64,000 nt of DNA from Bacillus sp. SA1-12 (GCF_000981385.1 NZ_LATZ01000017.1:1-64000); one strand, 5' to 3'; counted from the first letter of the stretch, positions 28,224 through 37,180 are shown. Translations and numbers: made by a program. Notes: generated by a model not told the origin, from the sequence alone.

Positions 28224-29054
28224 ATGTTAAAAGGTATTACAAAAGCGGGATTAGGTGAGATCTCGGATGATAAAAAGTTCATTGAATTAGCTGCAGAATT
28301 CGGTTTCCAATCCGTAGATATAGATGCAAAAAGCTTCATTGATGCATACGGCTTGGAAAACGCGAAGGAAATTTTACACAAAAATAATATCGTCATCGGG
28401 GCGATTGGACTGCCTGTTGAATGGCGTCAATCAACTGATCAATTTAATGCTGATCTTCCTAATTTAGCAGCAGCAGCAAAAGCTGCAGCAGAATTAGGGT
28501 GTACACGCTGCTGTACCTATATATTACCATCAACAGATCTTAAAGCAGCTAGTCTGATGAGTCTGGCAGTAAAACGGTTAAAAATCTGTTCTGAAGTTTT
28601 AGGTGCTTACGGGATAAGATTAGGTTTAGAATATGTCGGGCCACATCATTTACGAACAGCTTGGCAAAATCCATTTATTTGGACTCAACAAGAAACCCTA
28701 GACTTAATTGATGCCATTGGCTTACCTAATGTCGGCTTATTGTTAGATTCCTATCATTGGTATACTACAGGCTTAACAGGTGAGGATTTAGTAAAATTAA
28801 GCGAAAATCAAATTGTTCATGTTCATATAAATGATGCTTCTGAACTTCCTATTGAAGAATTAAAGGATAATGATCGTTTATATACTGGTGAGGGAGTAAT
28901 CGACTTGCCATTGTTTTTACGCAGTATAAAACAAACTGGATATAAAGGATCTGTCTCACAAGAGGTGTTAACACCAAATGCACCGAATCAATCGGCTGAA
29001 GAGCTTTTAAGAAGATCAAAACTTGGATTTGATAAGGTGTTTGGTGAATTGTAA
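28224..29054 (+). CDS. Second sugar phosphate isomerase/epimerase-like protein
   Basis: This 276-residue xylose isomerase-like TIM barrel protein has putative metal ligands in LGLEYVG, LLLDSYHWY, VHVHINDA and VSQEV. The start is ATG 28224 with AAAGGGTG; the GTG at 28215 lies against that site. It is only distantly similar to the product of 24949. It follows the oxidoreductase after ~200 bp and ends at a terminator. Pairing with a Gfo/Idh/MocA enzyme suggests sequential steps on one keto-sugar intermediate. Confidence 0.82.
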   Translation: MLKGITKAGLGEISDDKKFIELAAEFGFQSVDIDAKSFIDAYGLENAKEILHKNNIVIGAIGLPVEWRQSTDQFNADLPNLAAAAKAAAELGCTRCCTYILPSTDLKAASLMSLAVKRLKICSEVLGAYGIRLGLEYVGPHHLRTAWQNPFIWTQQETLDLIDAIGLPNVGLLLDSYHWYTTGLTGEDLVKLSENQIVHVHINDASELPIEELKDNDRLYTGEGVIDLPLFLRSIKQTGYKGSVSQEVLTPNAPNQSAEELLRRSKLGFDKVFGEL

Positions 29055-29145
29055 TGGATTTATACATTTAATAACATTGGTTCTATATTGAGGTGTATTC
29101 CAAAAATATACTTTCCATTAAAAAGGATTAATAAGATTGCATTGA

Positions 29146-29175
29146 GAACTCGTCTATGATTAGACGGGTTCTTTG
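29146..29175 (+). terminator. Terminator after the second isomerase gene
   Basis: GAACTCGTCTA pairs with TAGACGGGTTC, followed by TTT. Confidence 0.65.
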
Positions 29176-29222
29176 CTATAATATGAACAAGGAGTTAAGA
29201 AGTGTAATAGGAGGTGAAATAT

Positions 29223-30002
29223 TTGGTTTTACACTATCAAGAGTATGGGGATAAAAATGCAACACTAATTGTCTTTATTCACGGTGCTGGAGTGAGCAGT
29301 TGGATGTGGGATTCTCAAATTCGCCACTTTACTGATTATCATTGCGTAACAGTTGATTTGCCAGAACAAGGGCTAAGCTGCAATAGCGAAAATTTTTCAA
29401 TTAGATCTAGTGCAGAAAGAATCATTGAGTTGATAACCAAAATAGCAAACGGGAAAAAAGTAATGGTTATTGGGTTCTCATTGGGGGCTCAAGTAACTAT
29501 TCAGATGTTAAGCTTGAAACCAAATTTGATAAATTATGCCATCATAAATAGTGCGTTAGTTAGACCAATTCCATATGCGAAAATATTAATAAGACCCTCC
29601 ATTAAATTAACCTTTCCAATGATTAGATATAAATTATTTTCAAAACTTCAAGCTAAAACCCTCTATTTGGATAAAGAAAACTTTGAAAAATATTATAAGG
29701 AAAGCTGTCTAATAAAATCAGATACTCTTATAAGAATATTAGAAGAAAATATGGCATTTGAAATACCTAATAAATTTAAGAAAGCGAATGGAAAGATATT
29801 AGTTACTGTTGGGGAAAGGGAAAAATCAGTAATGAAAAAATCAGCCAGTGATATAGTTTCAAATAATCCTAATTCTATAGGAATAATTATACCAGACATT
29901 GGCCACGGCGTTTCTTTAGCAAAACCGGATCTCTTTAATCAAATGGTTAAAATGTGGGTAGAAGACACTAGTTTACCAAAGGAAGTAAAGGTAATTGAGT
30001 GA
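29223..30002 (+). CDS. Alpha/beta-hydrolase fold protein
   Basis: This ~259-residue hydrolase has an oxyanion-hole motif FIHGAGVSSWMW, the nucleophile Ser86 in IGFSLGAQ and the C-terminal His in DIGHGVSL. TTG 29223 with GGAGGTG at 6-nt spacing is preferred; GTG 29214 overlaps that site. The mid-part cap is basic. The substrate could be an ester or lactone; nothing near it decides. Confidence 0.8.
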   Translation: MVLHYQEYGDKNATLIVFIHGAGVSSWMWDSQIRHFTDYHCVTVDLPEQGLSCNSENFSIRSSAERIIELITKIANGKKVMVIGFSLGAQVTIQMLSLKPNLINYAIINSALVRPIPYAKILIRPSIKLTFPMIRYKLFSKLQAKTLYLDKENFEKYYKESCLIKSDTLIRILEENMAFEIPNKFKKANGKILVTVGEREKSVMKKSASDIVSNNPNSIGIIIPDIGHGVSLAKPDLFNQMVKMWVEDTSLPKEVKVIE

Positions 30003-30176
30003 ACACAAGTACTTATAGTCAATGAGGAAATTTATTAGCGGCACACTATTCGTTATTATATCAATCATTTGCAATGACTTTTAACTAACCATAAAATTGA
30101 CAACATTTTTTCGTTGTAAAATATTTATTGTAGCAGGTCGACTACGTTAAATATTTAGTTGCCAAAACAACGATGT

Positions 30177-30223
30177 AACAGGATCAATAGCATACTTTTT
30201 TTATATGCCATTTATCCTGTCAT
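30177..30223. terminator. Imperfect bidirectional hairpin
   Basis: ACAGGATCAATAGCATA pairs imperfectly with ATGCCATTTATCCTGT around a T-rich loop, between convergent genes. Confidence 0.4.
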
Positions 30224-30298
30224 TTTCTTGGTTTTAACCATCTTTACGGATGTCTCAATGCCATTTTTCACTCTTTTTTAATGTAAGTGGTTCTCAAT

Positions 30299-30913
30299 CT
30301 AAAAATCAGCCAGCATTTTCCCCAGCGGCCCATTTTTATCAATGATATCGATGATGTCATATATAGAAATAGGGAACATTGGATAACCAGCTGGTCTTGG
30401 TGTAATTTCATATCGTTGGAAATAAATAACGAGCGATTTGTCGGCAAGATAAAAATCCTGGTTAGGACGAATTGTATCAAATGGCTGAAGGGTGTTCATG
30501 TTCCTTTTATTAATTTGATCCTTTACTAAAGCTGAGAGACGTTTCAGATAATCGCTATTTTGGTTAAAGAGATCAGACAAAGTGTAGATTTTACCCGTTC
30601 GAATATCGGCATTTATAGAAGAAAGATTGTCAATTGGATGTGCCAGCTTAGGACCTGTAGCAAAATTATTTAGGTTAATGCTAATAATACCGCGTTGATT
30701 ATTTTTCACTTCATAATCACCGACTAATTCTGTAATGTAGATTTGTTGATAGCTTTTGTTAAATAATTTGTTTACCTTACTAAGAAGCCCTTTATTCAGC
30801 TTGTTTTGGATAACAAGGTTTTTTGGCCATTGCAGCTGAGGATAATAAATGATACCTGTCGGTGCTAAAATCATCATTGTTTGGATTGGGACTGGCAAGC
30901 GAACTTCTTCCAT
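30299..30913 (-). CDS. DUF3298-like protein
   Basis: This 204-residue product resembles the DUF4163/DUF3298 modules found in RsiV and PdaC. ISINLNNFATGPKLAHPIDNL is followed by TGKIYTLSDLFNQNSDYLKRLSALV. The C-terminus has DFYLADKSLVIYFQRYEITPRPAGYP. No signal peptide or membrane anchor is seen, which is unusual for the family, and the ribosome binding site (AAGGGTCG) is modest. Function unknown. Confidence 0.7.
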   Translation of the reverse strand: MEEVRLPVPIQTMMILAPTGIIYYPQLQWPKNLVIQNKLNKGLLSKVNKLFNKSYQQIYITELVGDYEVKNNQRGIISINLNNFATGPKLAHPIDNLSSINADIRTGKIYTLSDLFNQNSDYLKRLSALVKDQINKRNMNTLQPFDTIRPNQDFYLADKSLVIYFQRYEITPRPAGYPMFPISIYDIIDIIDKNGPLGKMLADF

Positions 30914-31147
30914 TAAAACACGACCCTTACCTGAATATATTTGGTATTAAGATATTCATAATTAAATTTTGTGTTCGGTTGAATGCAGGTGAAGTTTGAA
31001 AATAGGAAAACATAATAAGGCTGCAATTTTAGAACGAAACTCTGACTCTAGCTTTTCCTTTTCATAGAATGATGGTATCCTTTATCTAAGTACACAATGA
31101 AAGGTAACTGTTCCACCTTCTTTAATGGAGTTGACCGTACCTTTATG

Positions 31148-31161
31148 TGAAAACGTTCTCA
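31148..31161 (+). promoter_or_regulatory. cre (CcpA) site
   Basis: TGAAAACGTTCTCA matches the cre core TGNAANCGNWNNCA at every position. It lies 38 bp before the polyol dehydrogenase start and predicts glucose repression. Confidence 0.75.
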
Positions 31162-31198
31162 TTTTTCTATAAAAACTAGTGCATTGGAGGAAGCCATC

Positions 31199-32296
31199 GT
31201 GACAACGAAAGCAAATGTAAGTCTAGTAGAGAGTTTAGAAGTTCCAAAAATGATGAAAGCAGCAGTTATGAATAAGCCTTTTGACATTGAAATTCAGGAA
31301 GTAGACGTACCACACATCCAAGGTAATGAAGTATTAGTAAAAGTAATGGCTGTGGGAGTTTGCGGCTCAGATATCCATTATTATGAACACGGCAAAATTG
31401 GGCGTTATGTTGTTGAAAAACCAATAATATTGGGGCATGAATGTGCGGGCATCGTTGTGAAAGTTGGAGAGCATGTAACAAAAGTAAAGGTTGGAGATCG
31501 TGTAGCAATTGAGCCGGGCATTACTTGCGGATATTGCGATTATTGTAAAGAGGGAAGGTATAATCTTTGTCCAGACGTTCAATTTTTAGCGACACCGCCT
31601 GTTGATGGGGCGTTTGTTCAATACATAAAACATCGTGAGGATTTTTTATTCCCTATTCCAGATGATCTCTCATATGAAGAAGCTGCATTGGTAGAACCAT
31701 TTTCTGTTGGTATCCATGCTGCAAATCGAGCAAATCTGAAACCGGGGTCAACTGTCGCAATAATGGGAATGGGTCCAGTTGGATTAACGGCCATTGCAGC
31801 TGTTAAAGCCTTTGGTGCTACAAAAATCATTGTAACTGATTTAGAAGATAATCGTCTGGATGCTGCAAAAAAGCTTGGGGCTACACATGTGATCAATGTC
31901 TTGGAGCAAGACCCAAATGAAGCGATAAATAGTATTACCAATGGAAAAGGAGTAGATGTGGCGTTTGAAACAGCTGGAAACCCGAGAGCATTGCAATCAG
32001 CACTTAAAGCAGTTAAACGCGGCGGTAAAATGGCCATTGTAGGTCTTCCTCCACAAGATGAGATTGCTTTAAATGTCCCATTAATTGCTGATAATGAGCT
32101 GGATATTTTCGGAATCTTTAGATATTCTAATACTTACCCTCAGGGTATAGAGTTTTTACAATCAAAAAATACAGATTTAAAGAGTCTAATAACCGATAAA
32201 TTTTCATTAGAAGAAACGAAGGAAGCAATGGAACGGGCGCGTCTTAATAAAAAATCAAGTTTGAAGGTTATCGTTTATCCTAATGGTGAATATTAA
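31199..32296 (+). CDS. Zinc-dependent polyol (sorbitol/xylitol-type) dehydrogenase
   Basis: This 365-residue medium-chain dehydrogenase oxidises a polyol to a ketose with NAD(P). Catalytic zinc ligands are C55 (VGVCGSDIH) and H80/E81 (ILGHECAG). Structural zinc cysteines are at C110, C113, C116 and C124. The nucleotide fold is MGMGPVGLTAI. It resembles B. subtilis GutB. GTG 31199 with GGAGGAAG is preferred over TTG 31184, which overlaps that site. It is monocistronic with a strong terminator. Confidence 0.85.
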   Translation: MTTKANVSLVESLEVPKMMKAAVMNKPFDIEIQEVDVPHIQGNEVLVKVMAVGVCGSDIHYYEHGKIGRYVVEKPIILGHECAGIVVKVGEHVTKVKVGDRVAIEPGITCGYCDYCKEGRYNLCPDVQFLATPPVDGAFVQYIKHREDFLFPIPDDLSYEEAALVEPFSVGIHAANRANLKPGSTVAIMGMGPVGLTAIAAVKAFGATKIIVTDLEDNRLDAAKKLGATHVINVLEQDPNEAINSITNGKGVDVAFETAGNPRALQSALKAVKRGGKMAIVGLPPQDEIALNVPLIADNELDIFGIFRYSNTYPQGIEFLQSKNTDLKSLITDKFSLEETKEAMERARLNKKSSLKVIVYPNGEY

Positions 32297-32338
32297 TAAC
32301 TTTTTCTAAAGCATAGGATGTCTAAGTATATGTAAAAT

Positions 32339-32382
32339 AAAGCATACCAGCATTAAATGCAATAATGCTGGTATGCTTTATT
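32339..32382 (+). terminator. Terminator of the polyol dehydrogenase gene
   Basis: A 17-bp near-perfect stem (AAAGCATACCAGCATTA with its complement) is followed by TTTATTT. Confidence 0.9.
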
Positions 32383-32451
32383 TGCTTAAACAAGGCGTCT
32401 CCTCTTTATAAAGGGAAAGAAGGTATAATTTTTTTGTACTGCCTAGTTTTC

Positions 32452-32556
32452 TGTCTAGCTTCAGCGCCTAGCACCGCAAGGATTGCCACACAGGAACAAA
32501 GAATGCCTTCTATTCCAGAGCGTCTAATGCTCGGCGGGTTTGGTCAAGGCGCTTAC
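32452..32556. repeat. Intergenic repeat remnant (TGTCTAGCT type)
   Basis: It begins TGTCTAGCTTCAGCGCCTA and ends CAAGGCGCTTACG, so the ends pair through AGCGCCT/AGGCGCT. A more decayed relative starts at 55053. Confidence 0.5.
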
Positions 32557-32567
32557 GTATCTGTTTA

Positions 32568-32708
32568 TTATTGACCATCTGCACCATTTTGTGTCACTCT
32601 TCGAACATGATCATCTTCATAGTTATTTTCACGTAATTTTTCGACTTTGTCGTTGATTAATTGCTTTTGATCAACCTCTTGAGATGGTGTTTGTTTTTGC
32701 TTCGGCAT
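32568..32708 (-). CDS. Small hydrophilic protein, 46 aa
   Basis: GGAGG lies 8 nt before the ATG. The product (MPKQKQTPSQEVDQKQLIND, then KVEKLRENNYEDDHVRRVTQNGA) is charged, Gln- and Asp-rich and lacks hydrophobic segments. That composition recalls small Bacillus spore or stress proteins, but no family is recognised. Confidence 0.6.
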   Translation of the reverse strand: MPKQKQTPSQEVDQKQLINDKVEKLRENNYEDDHVRRVTQNGADGQ

Positions 32709-32895
32709 ATTGAAAACCTCCTTTAATCAGCGATAAGTTTAGTTTTCCTAAATCCAATAATAAATATGATAGGTACAATAAATTTTCCATTCAATTTTCC
32801 GCTGAAATACCTATAGGGTTATATTACCATGCCTTTCACAGGATCTTTTTTGTTACTATTTGATAGACTAAATGGTAGTGAAAGGGTTGAAGAAG

Positions 32896-34101
32896 ATGAA
32901 GAAGCGCTTCCTCCTCCTAACAATTACATTTATTTTTATTTTCATTGGAGGATTTTTTTCAGGAATATTTTATTCTAATTCTAATATAGAGCAGAGAAAT
33001 ATACAGCTGGCACCTAAATCAGGTAAACAACCAAAGCAAAAACCAGCACCTAAAATTGAACAGACACAACCAAACGTATTAATTGGTTATGTTCAGGATT
33101 TTCGCGATCCAGCTACAATTGATTATTCGAAATTATCACATATTATTTTTTCATTTGCTCACCCGGCAAAAGATGGCAGTGTTTTAATGAATGGTGAAAG
33201 TGCTTTATCAAACTTAAGAGCAATGGTGCAAAAAGCCCATAAACAAGACACGAAGGTCATGCTTGCTGTTGGTGGCTGGTACCATCTTCATGGTGGAGAG
33301 TCATACAACTACTTTAAAACAGCGATTGCAAATTCATCGTCACGCACAAAGCTAATTAATGGATTAATGGAAATCGTTGAACGGGAAAACCTTGATGGGA
33401 TTGACATTGATTTTGAACATCCGCGTACAGAAGAGGACGCTAAACATCTAACTGCATTTACAAGATCATTAAGTTCAATTTTACATTCAAAGAATAAGGA
33501 ACTCTCAATAGCAGTTTATTCAAAAATTCATAGTGTATCAGGCGAAGTTGTGACATCAGTGATTTATGAACCAACGATGTTTAAACATGTTGATCATGTC
33601 AATATCATGGCATATGACGGTCAATGGGATGGTGAATATAACGCAGCCAATTTATCACCATATCCGTTCACTGAAAACATCGTAAATTATTGGGCAACGC
33701 TCTTTGAAAAACATGGAATCTCAAAGGAAAAGCTTGTGTTAGGGGTTCCTGTTTACGCTCAGCCCGAAAATTTATCAATTAATCAAGCGTCATACGCGGC
33801 GATTATCAACAATGATCCTAAAAATGCCATGCGTGACCGTGTTGAAATGAATGGTACGATTTATCATTACAATGGGGTAGCAACGATTCAGAAGAAAACA
33901 AAACTTGCGCTTGATAACGGATTTGGCGGGATGATGATATGGGAATTGGGTCAAGATGCTCATGGTGAGGATAGTTTAACTAGTGTGATGGCCAAAATGA
34001 TTGAGGAAAAACATTTGGAGGAAAATCAATTTTTCTTAAGTAAACATATAGAAAGACAAAAACTGTTGGGCAACCGACAGTTTTTTGTTTATCTGGTTTA
34101 A
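32896..34101 (+). CDS. Membrane-anchored GH18 glycosidase
   Basis: This ~401-residue protein has an uncleaved-looking signal anchor (FLLLTITFIFIFIGGFFSG) and a Lys/Gln/Pro-rich linker. A GH18 TIM barrel follows, with the catalytic DxxDxDxE motif intact as DGIDIDFE (Glu174). Substrates of related Bacillus proteins are chitin or peptidoglycan-type N-acetylglucosamine chains; no chitin- or LysM-binding module is present. ATG 32896 with AAAGGG is preferred; ATG 32872 would place charged residues before the anchor. Confidence 0.85.
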   Translation: MKKRFLLLTITFIFIFIGGFFSGIFYSNSNIEQRNIQLAPKSGKQPKQKPAPKIEQTQPNVLIGYVQDFRDPATIDYSKLSHIIFSFAHPAKDGSVLMNGESALSNLRAMVQKAHKQDTKVMLAVGGWYHLHGGESYNYFKTAIANSSSRTKLINGLMEIVERENLDGIDIDFEHPRTEEDAKHLTAFTRSLSSILHSKNKELSIAVYSKIHSVSGEVVTSVIYEPTMFKHVDHVNIMAYDGQWDGEYNAANLSPYPFTENIVNYWATLFEKHGISKEKLVLGVPVYAQPENLSINQASYAAIINNDPKNAMRDRVEMNGTIYHYNGVATIQKKTKLALDNGFGGMMIWELGQDAHGEDSLTSVMAKMIEEKHLEENQFFLSKHIERQKLLGNRQFFVYLV

Positions 34102-34249
34102 TTGTATATAGATTTTTTACTGAGTGTATTTTTTGATTTTTCATACAATTGCCACAATATAGTAACCTGCTTTCGACAAGCAGTCTTATTACCCTTATTT
34201 TATACTAAACTATATGAACGACAAAAATACTAAATGGAGGAGATAAGAC

Positions 34250-34420
34250 ATGTTAAAATTTTGTTTAAAGCATTATTTTTTAGAAGAAGGAGATCGACTC
34301 ATAATAGAAGAAGCTCTTATTCAGCTCTATTCAGAAAAAGAAGAAGATATTTTTCATTTAGATGATCCTGCACTTATTGAATTATACAATAAAAGCTTTA
34401 AAGAAAAATCCTTTACATAA
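34250..34420 (+). CDS. Small acidic protein, 56 aa
   Basis: GGAGGAGATAAGAC precedes the ATG at ideal spacing. The product (MLKFCLKHYFLEEGDRLIIE, then a Glu/Asp-rich helix) has no membrane segment. Family not recognised. It lies between the GH18 and the kinase-like gene. Confidence 0.55.
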   Translation: MLKFCLKHYFLEEGDRLIIEEALIQLYSEKEEDIFHLDDPALIELYNKSFKEKSFT

Positions 34421-34597
34421 ATCACATTTTTACTTGTACTTTACTATGACTATGAATGAAAGGAAGTCCATTTGAAAACGATGCTGCTATCTGATAGGAC
34501 GCCCCTTGAAAAATGGTTATTCCTTATACAATGTAACACACGTTATAATATCGTTAAAAAGAATAAGAATAAGAATTAAGGATAAGGAAGAGTGTTT

Positions 34598-35629
34598 ATG
34601 GATTTAACTTCAGGGACATGTAATCAGCTATTAGTTCATTTTTTACCACATCATAATCAATGGGATGTTTCGAGTGGAAAAAGCGGTTATAACAATACTA
34701 CCCGCTATGTAAAAAGCAATAATGATAAATTCATTCTGCGTATATATGACACACATAAGGATGATGAAAAAGTAAAGCTTGAACACGAAGTACTATTAAA
34801 ACTTAACGAAATTCAAGAATTACCTTTTAAGGTCCCCCAACCAGTTTTTACGGAAAAAGGGGAAACATTTCTCCGATTACAGGATGGTTCAAATAAAATC
34901 GCCTGTCTCTATTCTTACATAGATGGAGAAAACCCGAATTTTGAAAAAGACCAGCTGCTGTATTCCTTTGGACAAAAAACGGGATTCTTATTAGATGCAT
35001 TAAATAAGATCTCAGTAAATCAGTCTCTTATTTATCGGCCATATTATGAAATAGAACATACACATCCTAGTTGCAGCATTGATTTTGTCACTAAATGGTG
35101 TAAAAATCCCCCACAGGTATTTGAAGAATATCAATCAAAATTAACATGGATTGCAGAGCAAATGGCAGCCTTCCAATTATTTTTACCACAGTTAAAGGCC
35201 TTGCCGCATCAATTGATACATGGGGATTTAAATGCGTCCAATGTATTATGCAGAAACGGAAAAATCAATGCCATTTTAGATTTTGAATTTGTAACAAATG
35301 ATCTGCGTGTAATGGAAGCAGCAGTTTGTTTGTCAGAAATAATGATCAAAGAACAAAATGAATCCATGCTCTGGGAGAAATTCCGCTCTTTTATTGAGGG
35401 TTTTTCGTCCGTCATGACGTTAACTAAGCCTGAAATAGAGGCACTGCCTGTATTAATTCAATTAAGAAGGTTAGATGTTTTTGTTCATTTTTTGGGTAGG
35501 TACATGGATGGAATTGATAAAGAAGAAATCCTTAAGGAGCAAATTGGTAAAACAGCTGCTAATCCTAATTGGTTGAGTGGTGGAGGGGAAAAGCTAACTC
35601 GTTTGTGGAAAAGGATAGATAGAGGATGA
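34598..35629 (+). CDS. Aminoglycoside phosphotransferase/choline kinase-fold protein
   Basis: This 343-residue APH-fold kinase phosphorylates a small hydroxylated molecule with ATP. The catalytic loop HGDLNASN has D210 and N215, and the metal-binding Asp is D228 in ILDFEF. The nucleotide lysine is probably in NDKFILRIY. It is similar in length to homoserine-kinase-type II and spore CotS-like proteins. ATG 34598 has GGAAGAG upstream. The substrate is unknown. Confidence 0.78.
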   Translation: MDLTSGTCNQLLVHFLPHHNQWDVSSGKSGYNNTTRYVKSNNDKFILRIYDTHKDDEKVKLEHEVLLKLNEIQELPFKVPQPVFTEKGETFLRLQDGSNKIACLYSYIDGENPNFEKDQLLYSFGQKTGFLLDALNKISVNQSLIYRPYYEIEHTHPSCSIDFVTKWCKNPPQVFEEYQSKLTWIAEQMAAFQLFLPQLKALPHQLIHGDLNASNVLCRNGKINAILDFEFVTNDLRVMEAAVCLSEIMIKEQNESMLWEKFRSFIEGFSSVMTLTKPEIEALPVLIQLRRLDVFVHFLGRYMDGIDKEEILKEQIGKTAANPNWLSGGGEKLTRLWKRIDRG

Positions 35630-35631
35630 GG

Positions 35632-35665
35632 AAACTAAAAATCAGATTTCTTTTTAGTTTCCCCT
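35632..35665. terminator. Convergent terminator
   Basis: GGAAACTAAAAA pairs with TTTTTAGTTTCC. Confidence 0.75.
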
Positions 35666-35669
35666 CTGG

Positions 35670-35804
35670 TTATTTATCTTGATTATTCAGTTCTTCCCTT
35701 ATTCGTTCATCTTCCTCCTCGACACAAATACGAGTAATTTGCTCATTAAGCATATGATGTAAATAATCTGTTTCGTCACAAATGATTTTGTCTCGATCTT
35801 TCAT
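35670..35804 (-). CDS. Small acidic protein, 44 aa
   Basis: The frame MKDRDKIICDETDYLHHMLN continues to a Glu/Arg-rich helix (EEEDERIREELNNQDK). GGAG lies 11 nt before the ATG. No family is recognised. Confidence 0.45.
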   Translation of the reverse strand: MKDRDKIICDETDYLHHMLNEQITRICVEEEDERIREELNNQDK

Positions 35805-35918
35805 GGATATAAAATCTCCTCTTGTTTTTACTATTATATTGCTTTAAAAACCTTACATGTATACAACAAGAAGTGATTCGATGAAAGGACTTAACTCGTA
35901 AAATGAGGATAAAAGCAT

Positions 35919-35958
35919 ATAAGCCGCCATCATGATGAAGTTCATGATAGCGGCTTAT
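35919..35958 (-). terminator. Terminator of the FbpA-like gene
   Basis: ATAAGCCGC pairs with GCGGCTTAT, with CATCATGATG/CATGATAG extending the stem. Confidence 0.7.
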
Positions 35959-35983
35959 TATAGCATTGATTATCTCATTATGT

Positions 35984-36157
35984 TTATAATGTACATAGGT
36001 TTTCAGAGCCTGACTGAGAACAAAGAACATGTTTTAATTCTTTCTCAGTTGCTTCATAAAATTGACGGCCATCAGGCATTTTATATAAATTCTTATGTAG
36101 GAGGGCATCGATGATTTCACTCTTGGTGTTATTTTTTTGTTTTGTGATTTCAGACAT
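35984..36157 (-). CDS. Fur-regulated basic protein (FbpA)-like small protein
   Basis: The 57-residue product has the FbpA-family core: IIDALLHKNLYKMPDGRQFYEATEKELKHVL, read as two segments around the KMPDGRQFYE turn. B. subtilis FbpA acts with the FsrA small RNA in iron sparing. AAGGAGTGATATTC selects ATG 36157. No clear Fur box is visible upstream, so iron control is only suggested by family. The assignment rests on the short motif. Confidence 0.55.
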   Translation of the reverse strand: MSEITKQKNNTKSEIIDALLHKNLYKMPDGRQFYEATEKELKHVLCSQSGSENLCTL

Positions 36158-36172
36158 GAATATCACTCCTTA

Positions 36173-36187
36173 TTGAAAGCGTTTACA
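36173..36187 (+). promoter_or_regulatory. cre (CcpA) site between divergent genes
   Basis: TTGAAAGCGTTTACA is an exact match to WTGNAANCGNWNNCA. It lies 16 bp from the FbpA-like start and ~115 bp before the AraC gene. Confidence 0.75.
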
Positions 36188-36301
36188 TGTTACATTTTAA
36201 ACAAATATGATAGATTTGTCAAATAGGTAAATCACGTTTATTATTTGTGTAACGTGAAGGATTATAAAGTGAAAGTGATCTATGGAGGTATGGTTATCAG
36301 G

Positions 36302-37180
36302 ATGAGCACAGATTATAAAACATACGGATTTCGTTTTCTTGATACGGCAAACGGCCCATTTTGTCAGTTATTTGCAGTGGGATACGAATATGTGAACGAC
36401 TATAGGTACATTTGGGATGGATTAAAAAGAGTTGATGGGCCCTTATTTTTATTCCAATACACGATATCAGGCTATGGTTGTGTTGAAATGAATGGAGAAA
36501 CCTTTCAAGTTGGTCCAGGCCATGCATTTATGGTGGAAATCCCCAGCAACCATCGTTATTATCTACCTGAAAAAAGTAATAGTTGGGAATTTTATTATAT
36601 TCTTATTAGGCCCAATGCAATTGTCGAACAGTGGGAAGAGTTAGTCAAACAGCTTGGGAGAGTTCCGAAAATACCTGAGGATAGCTCTGTTATTCTATTT
36701 TTGAAAAATGTTTTTTCGGCTGCAGGGAAAAATCATATCTCTGATGGATTTCGGGCATCTTCTATTGTTTATCAATTCATCATGGAGCTTTACCGATTCA
36801 GTAATGCATATAAAAAAGAAATAAATACATGGCCAGCCACGATAAAAACAGCTGTCGAATATATGGAAGAAAACTATGCATCTTTACAAAGCTTAGAGGA
36901 TATAGCGGATGCAGTAGGATTATCCAAATATCACTTTACAAGGACATTTAAAAAAACGACAGGTTATACGCCGATTGAATATGTAACAAAGATCCGCTTG
37001 GAAATAGCGGTAAAATTACTTCGCCATACAGAACTAACGATCGATGAAATCGCCCGTGAAATAGGATATTCAACAGGTAGTTATTTTATTAAAGTGTTCC
37101 GCCAATGGTTAGGCTTTCCGCCTGGGGAATTTAGGCTAGGAAAAGATCTAGCTTATGTGAATCAGTTTACATTCGACTAG
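36302..37180 (+). CDS. AraC-family regulator of the GH27 gene
   Basis: This ~292-residue regulator has a cupin domain (YTISGYGCVEMNGETFQVGP) and a C-terminal AraC DNA-binding domain (SLEDIADAVGLSKYHFTRTF and TIDEIAREIGYSTGSYFIKVF). Several in-frame starts exist: GTG 36245, GTG 36269, ATG 36290 and ATG 36302. GGAGG at 36284 supports the last, with long spacing. It lies 148 bp upstream of the alpha-galactosidase and probably controls it in response to an alpha-galactoside or its product. Confidence 0.82.
   Translation: MSTDYKTYGFRFLDTANGPFCQLFAVGYEYVNDYRYIWDGLKRVDGPLFLFQYTISGYGCVEMNGETFQVGPGHAFMVEIPSNHRYYLPEKSNSWEFYYILIRPNAIVEQWEELVKQLGRVPKIPEDSSVILFLKNVFSAAGKNHISDGFRASSIVYQFIMELYRFSNAYKKEINTWPATIKTAVEYMEENYASLQSLEDIADAVGLSKYHFTRTFKKTTGYTPIEYVTKIRLEIAVKLLRHTELTIDEIAREIGYSTGSYFIKVFRQWLGFPPGEFRLGKDLAYVNQFTFD

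Noticed and set aside
31618-32037. 139-codon minus-strand frame
   Set aside because: Antisense to the polyol dehydrogenase, with no ribosome binding site of note.
35776-36030. 84-codon minus-strand frame
   Set aside because: It crosses the terminator hairpin at 35919-35958 and overlaps the better-supported small genes.
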